A program made the translations under genes and the position numbers. A model generated the notes under the pieces. The model was given only the letters and a program-made list of their open reading frames with translations. It made no database searches and was not told the DNA's origin. From an uncultured Bacteroidales bacterium (GTDB taxonomy: Bacteria; Bacteroidota; Bacteroidia; Bacteroidales; UBA932), in NCBI GenBank assembly GCA_905236955.1, contig CAJOQW010000116.1:1-20672 (forward strand): a DNA stretch of 20,672 bases, read 5' to 3'. Every line of letters begins with the position of its first letter. Position 1 is the stretch's first letter. Below are positions 15,142-20,672 of this stretch, in pieces.

Positions 15142-15417
15142 TTATTTCTTAAGTTCGGCGACAAAAATCTTCGCAGGCTTGAAAGCCGGCACATCATGCG
15201 CGGGAATAACAAGCGTGGTCTGGGCAGTGATGTTGCGGGCGGCCTTCTGGGCGCGATGCTTTACGATGAAACTGCCAAAGCCACGGAGATATACGGGATT
15301 ACCCTTTGCCAGAGAATCCTTGATTGTCTCCATGAAAGCCTCAACTACCGACTGAACCTGAATTTTCTCGATGCCTGTCTGTTTGGCGATCTCGTTAACG
15401 ATTTCTGCTTTTGTCAT
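15142..15417 (-). CDS. HU-family DNA-binding protein
   Basis: The protein is 91 residues long, the standard HU length. The N-terminal helical part is MTKAEIVNEIAKQTG. The GFGSFIVK turn follows, then the DNA-clamping arm ARNITAQTTLVIPAHDVPAF and a terminal KPAK. The usual proline at the arm tip (RNP) is replaced (RNI), as in other Bacteroidetes HU proteins. HU bends and compacts DNA in the nucleoid. A near-perfect Bacteroidetes promoter lies upstream at 15461-15491, which fits an abundant protein. The 29-residue ribosomal-type gene follows after 15 bases. Confidence 0.95.
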   Translation of the reverse strand: MTKAEIVNEIAKQTGIEKIQVQSVVEAFMETIKDSLAKGNPVYLRGFGSFIVKHRAQKAARNITAQTTLVIPAHDVPAFKPAKIFVAELKK

Positions 15418-15460
15418 GACTAAATCTTTAAAAAAAACGTGTTTTTCTGTTCAAGGAATG

Positions 15461-15491
15461 CAAAAGTAGAGATAATTTTTTAACAATCAAA
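15461..15491 (-). promoter_or_regulatory. Bacteroidetes promoter of the HU gene
   Basis: On the minus strand, TTTG (15491-15488) is followed after exactly 19 bases by TACTTTTG (15468-15461). This is the consensus -33/-7 pair of the phylum. Transcription should start near 15455, giving a leader of about 38 bases that is very A/T-rich. It is the best promoter match in the window. Confidence 0.8.
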
Positions 15492-15513
15492 CATCTACGT
15501 ATAAAAAAAATGC

Positions 15514-16704
15514 TCAGGCTATGCGTTTGGACGGGTCTATGAAGGCAAAGAGCACCGCACTGATGACGAGCATGGCCGCAATCATGTAGAGCGGAAGATT
15601 GTAATTGCCTGAAGACTGGACGAGATACCCGAAGAGTATCCCGCAGAAGAAACCGCCGATGTTGCCCGCCGTGTTCATCGCCCCTGAAATCGTGCCCGCA
15701 TGCTCACCCCCGAGGTCGATGCAAAGCGCCCACGCGCTGGGAAGCATGAGGTCGAATATGCCGAAGCAGAGCGAAAGGAAGATGAAGACGGCTGTCTTGC
15801 CGGGAATGAAGGCTGCGAGGAACATGCACAGCGCCGACACCGCCAGCGAGGTGGAACCGAGGGCCTTGCGGCCTGTCTTGATGCCATATTTGGCGGAAAG
15901 CCTGTCGGTGAGGTATCCTCCCGATATGTTGCCTATCATGCTCATCACGAAAGGCACCGCCACGGCATAGGTCAGTTCGCTCTTTGCGAAGCCACGGCCG
16001 AGTTCCATGAAAGTCGGGAACCAGCTGAAGAAGAACCAGCTGCCGAAGGCATAGAAGAAATACATGGCGCAAAGGATCCAGAAGGAACGGGCCCTGAGGA
16101 TCTTGTTCCACGGGACGTTCCTGGGTTTTGCTGGTTCCGCGCCGGGCATGGCCTTGTCGCGATAGCAGAAGAACCATACCGCCGCCCATATGATTCCCAC
16201 GCCTCCAAGGATATAGAAGGCAGGACGCCATCCCAGGGCGGCCATTATTGGTATCACGACGAACGGGGTCAGCGCTCCGCCCATCCTGCTGGCCGCCCAG
16301 ACATAACCCTGCGCCTTGCCCACTTCGCCTTTGTCGAACCAGCGGCTGATCACGCCGGTGGAGCAGGGGGAGGAACCGGCCTCGCCCACCCCGAACATGA
16401 AACGGATGACCAGCAGGGATGCAAGTCCCCCCGCCATACCTGTGAATGCGGTGAACAGCGACCACCACAGGACTATCAGGCTGAGGATCTTCCTGTGCCC
16501 GTGCCTGTCCCCAAGAGCTCCCATGGGTATCTGCATAAGACCATAGGAGAGGATGAAGGCACTCTGCACCCATCCCCACTGCGAAGCGCTGAGGCCGAGG
16601 TCCTTCATGATGGAGGACCCCGCGACGCTTATGTTTATGCGGTCCAGGAAAGTCACTACGCCCAATATCACGAGCATAGCGAGGACCGTCCGTTTGTTCT
16701 TCAT
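15514..16704 (-). CDS. MFS transporter, anion:cation symporter (ACS) family, sugar-acid type
   Basis: The protein is 396 residues long with about 12 membrane segments and sits in the inner membrane. ACS hallmarks are FLDRINISVAGS (residues 19-30), motif A GDRHGHRK (65-72) and RFMFGVGEAG (101-110). The ACS family (GudP, ExuT, DgoT and relatives) imports carboxylated sugars or other organic anions with protons. The exact substrate cannot be read from sequence. It is the last gene of the four-gene operon, and its ATG overlaps the stop of the racemase-like gene by one base (TGATG), which implies coupled translation. It is therefore the probable importer of the substrate handled by the BKACE and DUF1537 enzymes. 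Eight T's follow the stop by 3 bases (minus strand), but without a convincing hairpin. Confidence 0.88.
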   Translation of the reverse strand: MKNKRTVLAMLVILGVVTFLDRINISVAGSSIMKDLGLSASQWGWVQSAFILSYGLMQIPMGALGDRHGHRKILSLIVLWWSLFTAFTGMAGGLASLLVIRFMFGVGEAGSSPCSTGVISRWFDKGEVGKAQGYVWAASRMGGALTPFVVIPIMAALGWRPAFYILGGVGIIWAAVWFFCYRDKAMPGAEPAKPRNVPWNKILRARSFWILCAMYFFYAFGSWFFFSWFPTFMELGRGFAKSELTYAVAVPFVMSMIGNISGGYLTDRLSAKYGIKTGRKALGSTSLAVSALCMFLAAFIPGKTAVFIFLSLCFGIFDLMLPSAWALCIDLGGEHAGTISGAMNTAGNIGGFFCGILFGYLVQSSGNYNLPLYMIAAMLVISAVLFAFIDPSKRIA

Positions 16705-17363
16705 CAGTCAAGCTTGAGGAATTTGCGAAGGCCCCTCACTCCAAGTACGGGGCTGGAGAGTACGGGCTTGCCGGTGAGCTCCGACAGCCTCTGCTCCATA
16801 CGGGCCATGGAGCCCTGGGCCAGGACGAACATGTCCACATGGCCGGCAATCCTGGAAGCGGCTTCCGCAATAAGGCGGTCGTGCGTTGCACTGTCGCCGC
16901 CCTGTCCTGCCTGGAAGGCCCCGTCAGCCAGGCCATCCACCAGCACTACTTCCTTGCCGGCGATGCGGGCCTGGTTCTCGAGCAGCCTGCGGGTGGGTTC
17001 AAGGGTGGTGGAAAGGGTGGAGATGACACCTATCCGCCTTGCACAGTTCACGGCCTTGACTGCCATGGGATAATCGATGCGGAAAACGGGAATGGGCGCG
17101 ATGCCGCCTCCGAGGTCGGCTATGTCGCCGACGGAAGAACAGGTATTGAATATCACATCTGCGCCGGAATCGGCCGCAGTGAGATAGTAGGACAGCAGGC
17201 GGCGGCGGACTGCTGGGGTAACCTGGTTGTTGGCGATCACTTCCTGGATGAGGGTGTCATCCGCTATGTGGTTGAGTTTCACTTCGGGAAGTTCTTCCTT
17301 GAAAATTTTCGTTAGGGGCTCCACGAGGGCCATGGCAGTGTGCACAGCAACTACTCTGATCAT
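16704..17363 (-). CDS. Asp/Glu/hydantoin racemase superfamily protein with a single active-site cysteine
   Basis: The protein is 219 residues long. The N-terminal half holds the nucleophile motif FNTCSSVGD (Cys75). At the position in the C-terminal half where racemases have a second cysteine (for example GCTH or ACTG), it reads LAQGSMARM (181-189). The only other cysteine is Cys107 in NCARRIGV. Two-base racemases and maleate isomerase need both cysteines; arylmalonate decarboxylase, in the same fold, uses only one, in the opposite half. This protein is therefore probably not a plain amino-acid racemase, and it may isomerise, epimerise or decarboxylate the operon's substrate (inference). It lies 12 bases after the DUF1537 gene and overlaps the transporter start by one base. 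Confidence 0.8.
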   Translation of the reverse strand: MIRVVAVHTAMALVEPLTKIFKEELPEVKLNHIADDTLIQEVIANNQVTPAVRRRLLSYYLTAADSGADVIFNTCSSVGDIADLGGGIAPIPVFRIDYPMAVKAVNCARRIGVISTLSTTLEPTRRLLENQARIAGKEVVLVDGLADGAFQAGQGGDSATHDRLIAEAASRIAGHVDMFVLAQGSMARMEQRLSELTGKPVLSSPVLGVRGLRKFLKLD

Positions 17364-17375
17364 GATGTGATTGTT

Positions 17376-18590
17376 TTAGTTTGACTTCAATTTTTGATAG
17401 ACTTCCTTAAGGGAACCGTCATCCCCCACATTCCCCGGGAAGATGACGTAGGGGAAGCGCCCCGCATTGATGCAGGGGACGCCGGGAATGATCTGTCCCA
17501 GCACACGGGCGGATTTCACCCGCAGGCCCTTGGTGAGGATGTCATTGGAGGTTATCCCGCCTTTTGCCACAAGGTACGAAGGCTTGAACGGCAGATCTTC
17601 CACTATATCCACAAGGAAGGCGGATATCCTTTGCCCGAGATGCTGGCGGGAGTCGGCATCGCCGAGGCGGAGTTCGCTGCGGGATGTATAAAGGACAGGC
17701 GTAATACCTTGCCTGACTGCGGAAACGACAGTTTCCTTGATTTCAGCGAAGAGGGCGGGGGCATCGTCCAGGATCCGCCCTACGGGGATTTCAATGCCAT
17801 GTGTCCCCTCACATGAAAGCAGCTGTTCCAGCTGCCTGGTGGTCTTTCCCACGTGTGAGCCTGCCACAAAGCAGCCGACACCCCCGTCTCCCGGAGCAAG
17901 TATGGAACGGTCGAGGAGAGGTATGTCCGCTATGCCGCTCATGGCCTTCGGGAGCGAAGAGGAACTCCTTATCACGACCGCTCCCGGGAAATCCCCGCAC
18001 TGCCGTCCGAACTCCCTGACGAAGGCCCGGAGCTCATCGTAATCTGCCGCATCGACTATCTGATAACCGGCAGGGTCCGCGCCCTTTTCGACGATATAGT
18101 CCGAAAGGACCGAAGTATGATACCCGAAGACATTGTCGCGGGCGAATTCGGTTTCGGACACGGGGACCAGCTTACCCCCGTCCTTCATGTAATGCACTCC
18201 ACCGACCGTAACCCTGCCGGCCTCTATGAAAGCCGGCACGAAAGGCACCTTGGGCCACACACGGATGCCGTTTTCCTGCAGCACCTCCCGCATGATGTCG
18301 GTCTCGAGGGGGAAATGGCCGCGCAGACATGAATCGCTGCGGCTTATGAACACAAGCTGGAAGCCGTATTCCCTGTTTACCTTGATGACGGTCTGCATTA
18401 TCTCCCGCACCACCGCCGCGGCTTCCTGCCGGGTGAGGGCACGGGTGTTTGTGAGGATATAGAAGAAGGGCTCCCTGTCCGTGAGCGCCATCCTTATGGT
18501 GTCTTCGTCCCAGCCGGTGACGAGCAGGCATCCATGGACGGTCTGTATGCCGGTGGGATCGTCGTCCAGTATTACGAGTCTGCGCTGCAT
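17376..18590 (-). CDS. DUF1537 four-carbon acid-sugar kinase family protein
   Basis: The protein is 404 residues long, of the two-domain kinase type. The N-terminal substrate domain begins LDDDPTG (residues 8-14) and has SRSDSCLRGHFPLE (83-96). The C-terminal nucleotide domain has AGSHVGKTTRQ (243-253), VAKGGITSNDI (341-351) and FPGNVGDDGSL (384-394), all family signatures. Characterised members phosphorylate C4 acid sugars such as 3-oxo-tetronate, erythronate or threonate derivatives with ATP. The start at 18590 gives the family N-terminus directly and lies 3 bases after the BKACE stop. Its usual partners (threonate/erythronate dehydrogenase, OtnI isomerase, OtnC decarboxylase, PdxA2) are absent from this operon, so the substrate is open. 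Confidence 0.88.
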   Translation of the reverse strand: MQRRLVILDDDPTGIQTVHGCLLVTGWDEDTIRMALTDREPFFYILTNTRALTRQEAAAVVREIMQTVIKVNREYGFQLVFISRSDSCLRGHFPLETDIMREVLQENGIRVWPKVPFVPAFIEAGRVTVGGVHYMKDGGKLVPVSETEFARDNVFGYHTSVLSDYIVEKGADPAGYQIVDAADYDELRAFVREFGRQCGDFPGAVVIRSSSSLPKAMSGIADIPLLDRSILAPGDGGVGCFVAGSHVGKTTRQLEQLLSCEGTHGIEIPVGRILDDAPALFAEIKETVVSAVRQGITPVLYTSRSELRLGDADSRQHLGQRISAFLVDIVEDLPFKPSYLVAKGGITSNDILTKGLRVKSARVLGQIIPGVPCINAGRFPYVIFPGNVGDDGSLKEVYQKLKSN

Positions 18591-18593
18591 GGG

Positions 18594-19430
18594 TTACTGC
18601 TTCAGAGGGATTCCCTGCATGGCGCGGGCTTCGTCCGGGGTGGCGGGCTCGCAGCCCATGGCGCGGATGAGCGCGACCAGCTTCCCGACAAGTTCCGCGT
18701 TGGTGCGCGCAAGTTTGCCGGGAGCATGGTAGAAACTGTCTTCGAAGCCCACCCTCACCGCATTGGCGCCCATCCCTATGGCACAGGCGAGGATGGAGAA
18801 GTCCTGCATGGAATCGTGGGTGATTCCCCACGAAGTGCCGCTTTCGCAGAGCTGGGTGAGGAAGCAGAGGTTGCGGCCGGTAGCCGCCAGGTTGCTGCTG
18901 CCGCCCGGGCCCACGCAGAAATTGTAATGCAGCGGACGCTCGAGCACGCCTTCATCGGCGAGGCGGCTGCATGTTTCGACCATGCTAAGGTCGAAGAGTT
19001 CCATCTCCGGTATGGTGTTGGTTTCCTTGAGCCTCTTCGCCCAGTAGCGGATGTCGGGAAGGGTGTTCACGTAAACGGTTTCGCCGAAGTTCACCGAGCC
19101 CATGTTGAGCGAGGCGACCTCCACTTCAGGCACGTCCAGGCAAACGCATCTTTCTTCCAGCGTAAGGGAGGAAAGCCCGCCCGTGGAACCCTGGATTATC
19201 ATGTCGGAATGCTCGTGGATGCGGCGGATAGTGTCCCTGAAGACATCCAGCTCGAAGGTCTGCTCACCCTTGAGGTCGCGGGTGTGCAGATGCACCTCGC
19301 AGGCACCTGCCTTATAGCAGTTGAGGACATCTTCGGTGATCTCGTCGGGAGTGAGGGGATTCTTGCATCCGGCCGGTATCTTCTTGCCCACATGGCAGAC
19401 CGGGGCGACGGTAACGATTATTTTTCTCAT
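18594..19430 (-). CDS. BKACE (DUF849) beta-keto acid cleavage enzyme
   Basis: The protein is 278 residues long, a typical TIM-barrel size. Zinc ligands are visible: VHLHTRD (His47, His49) and RVGFED (Glu230), with Arg226 and Asp231 also in the conserved C-terminal motif, plus IIQGSTGG (78-85). The family condenses a beta-keto acid with acetyl-CoA to give acetoacetate and a new CoA ester; the first known member acts on 3-keto-5-aminohexanoate in lysine fermentation. Side-chain specificity is set by loop residues, and here the first loop reads APVCHVGKK, so the substrate is not obviously the lysine-pathway one. The protein is cysteine-rich (12 in 278). It is the first gene of the operon and divergent from lon. 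No strong promoter box is seen; TCTTTTTG (19482-19475, minus) is an imperfect candidate. Confidence 0.9.
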   Translation of the reverse strand: MRKIIVTVAPVCHVGKKIPAGCKNPLTPDEITEDVLNCYKAGACEVHLHTRDLKGEQTFELDVFRDTIRRIHEHSDMIIQGSTGGLSSLTLEERCVCLDVPEVEVASLNMGSVNFGETVYVNTLPDIRYWAKRLKETNTIPEMELFDLSMVETCSRLADEGVLERPLHYNFCVGPGGSSNLAATGRNLCFLTQLCESGTSWGITHDSMQDFSILACAIGMGANAVRVGFEDSFYHAPGKLARTNAELVGKLVALIRAMGCEPATPDEARAMQGIPLKQ

Positions 19431-19457
19431 GATTGTTTATTCTGTCGCTAATTTAAG

Positions 19458-19465
19458 TAATTTTG
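19458..19465 (+). promoter_or_regulatory. Possible -7 box for lon
   Basis: TAATTTTG fits TAnnTTTG. It lies 92 bases before the lon ATG, which would give a leader of roughly 85 bases. A partial -33 (TTG at 19433-19435) is 22 bases upstream. The 127-base divergent gap holds no other box that fits better, and the assignment is tentative. Confidence 0.4.
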
Positions 19466-19557
19466 GACTATTAACAAAAAGAGTTTGTGGCACGGACCTT
19501 GACCATACATACTGTCCCGTAAATTTCATCTACTTTACTGACATTTTGACACGACAC

Positions 19558-20672
19558 ATGAAAGAAATCAACGAATACGCATTTCCGGCGGGTGCCGGTG
19601 TAAGTATCATCCCGGTAGTGCAGGGCGAGGAACTCAAGGACGTGAACGTAGCGGAACTCCCTGAGACACTGCCGATCCTGGCATTGCGCAACGCAGTGCT
19701 CTTCCCCGGGGCGGTGTTCCCCGTTACAATCGGAAGGGAGAAGAGCATAAAACTTATAAAGGAGGCCGAAGAACGGGAATTCTTCGTCGGCTGCGTGCCC
19801 CAGACCGACGTCACTGTCGAAGATCCGAAAGAAAAGGACCTCTATCCATACGGCACGGTTGCGAAAATAATCAAGAGCCTCGAGATGCCGGACGGCACCA
19901 TCACGGCCATCCTCCAGGGCATCAAGCGGTTCTCGCTCGACGCCATCCTGGACTATGAACCCTTCCTCACCGCCAGGGTGCATTATCTGGACGACTATCT
20001 CGGCGACCCCGACAGCGCCACCATAAAGGCCATAGCGGACTCCCTCAAGGAGAATGCGATACAGATAGTGCGCAACACTTCCATGGCCTCGCGCGAAGCC
20101 ATATCCGCCATAAGGAGCATCAGCGACTTCCGCTTCCTGGTGAATTTCATTGCGACCACCGTCGAGGTGGACGACTTCTCGGACAAGATAGACCTGCTCC
20201 AGTACGACGACATCAGGGCCAGGGCCATGAAGCTCCTCAGCCTGCTGAACATGGAGATCGAACTGTCCAAGATCAAGCAGGACATCAACCAGAAGGTCAA
20301 GAGCGAGATAGACCAGCAGCAGAGGGAATACTACCTGAACAACCAGCTCAAGACCATCCAGGAAGAGCTGGGAATGGACGAAGGCGAAGACTACGACAAG
20401 TTCAAGGAGCGCGCCGCCGCGAAGAAGTGGCCCAAGGAGATAGGCGAGGCTTTCGAAAAGGAACTGGCCCGCCTCCAGAAATACTCCCCCACCTCGCCTG
20501 ACTACAGCGTGCAGTACAACTACCTCGACTTCATGCTCACCCTCCCGTGGAACGAGACCAGCGAGGACAACCTCGACCTGGCCAACGCCCAGAAGGTGCT
20601 CGACGAGGACCACTTCGGCCTCGAGAAGGTCAAGGAGCGCATCATCGAATACCTGGCCGTGCTCAAGCTCAA
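19558..20672 (+). CDS. lon: ATP-dependent protease Lon, N-terminal part
   Basis: The frame opens at ATG 19558 and runs off the right edge (371 complete residues, no stop). The Lon substrate-binding (LAN) domain starts near residue 35 with LPETLPILALRNAVLFPGAV and continues to about 240, including YPYGTVAKIIKSLEMPDGT and GIKRFSLDAIL. A long helical region follows (DQQQREYYLNNQLKTIQEEL), then the beginning of the AAA+ region (TLPWNE, then FGLEKVKERIIEYLA). Walker A and the Ser-Lys protease dyad lie beyond the window. Lon degrades misfolded and regulatory proteins in the cytosol. It is transcribed away from the BKACE operon, with 127 bases between the two starts. Confidence 0.95.
   Translation, partial: MKEINEYAFPAGAGVSIIPVVQGEELKDVNVAELPETLPILALRNAVLFPGAVFPVTIGREKSIKLIKEAEEREFFVGCVPQTDVTVEDPKEKDLYPYGTVAKIIKSLEMPDGTITAILQGIKRFSLDAILDYEPFLTARVHYLDDYLGDPDSATIKAIADSLKENAIQIVRNTSMASREAISAIRSISDFRFLVNFIATTVEVDDFSDKIDLLQYDDIRARAMKLLSLLNMEIELSKIKQDINQKVKSEIDQQQREYYLNNQLKTIQEELGMDEGEDYDKFKERAAAKKWPKEIGEAFEKELARLQKYSPTSPDYSVQYNYLDFMLTLPWNETSEDNLDLANAQKVLDEDHFGLEKVKERIIEYLAVLKL

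Noticed and set aside
15429..15446. AAAAAC/GTTTTT inverted repeat in the HU leader
   Set aside because: The loop would be only 2 bases and the stem nearly all A-T, so it is just AT-rich leader.
15502..15530. Run of eight T's (minus strand) directly after the MFS stop, as a possible terminator of the catabolic operon
   Set aside because: No stable hairpin precedes the T-run, so I did not list it as an intrinsic terminator.
15700..17073. Long plus-strand open frame opposite the MFS and racemase-like genes
   Set aside because: The product is His/Glu-rich without a family signature, while the minus strand carries clear MFS and racemase-fold motifs and a coupled TGATG junction.

Overview
The window looks like chromosomal DNA from a GC-rich member of the Bacteroidetes, probably order Bacteroidales. 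Four things support this. It carries DUF4290, a family I know only from this phylum. Bacteroidetes-type promoters recur (a -7 box of TAnnTTTG, once with a TTTG -33 box 19 bases upstream). Shine-Dalgarno sequences are essentially absent. The HU, RNase G, FtsK/LolA and AddAB-like proteins are of the Bacteroidetes kind. I see no rRNA, tRNA, CRISPR array, insertion sequence or phage gene. Coding density is very high, and no stretch over 300 bases lacks a gene.

Layout. (1) 1-1004, minus strand: an HPr-kinase/PEPCK-fold protein followed, with a 4-base overlap, by the start of an S24/S26-type peptidase that runs off the left edge. This resembles the accessory cassettes that accompany peptide maturation in Bacteroidetes. 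(2) 1057-10187, plus strand: five genes, DUF4290 - ftsK - lolA-like - addB-like - addA-like, every junction being the same 4-base ATGA stop/start overlap. They combine DNA translocation, lipoprotein trafficking and double-strand-break processing in one coupled unit. (3) 10219-11328, plus: alanine racemase with its own promoter. (4) 11341-12339, minus: an S4-domain RNA-binding protein (Hsp15-like) and a DJ-1/PfpI protein. (5) 12377-13381, plus: a mannose-6-phosphate-isomerase-like cupin with altered metal ligands. It converges on (6) 13396-15417, minus: HU, a 29-residue basic ribosomal-type protein (AURKAIP1/COX24-like), a terminator and RNase G.

(7) 15514-19430, minus: a compact catabolic operon in transcription order BKACE (DUF849) - DUF1537 acid-sugar kinase - Asp/Glu-racemase-superfamily protein - ACS-type anion/sugar-acid MFS transporter. 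It has no regulator, and it lacks the dehydrogenase, isomerase and decarboxylase usually found with DUF1537 kinases. This is the best candidate here for an undescribed pathway: import of an acid, phosphorylation, and cleavage of a beta-keto acid with acetyl-CoA. (8) 19558 to the right edge, plus: the first 371 residues of Lon protease, divergent from the catabolic operon.
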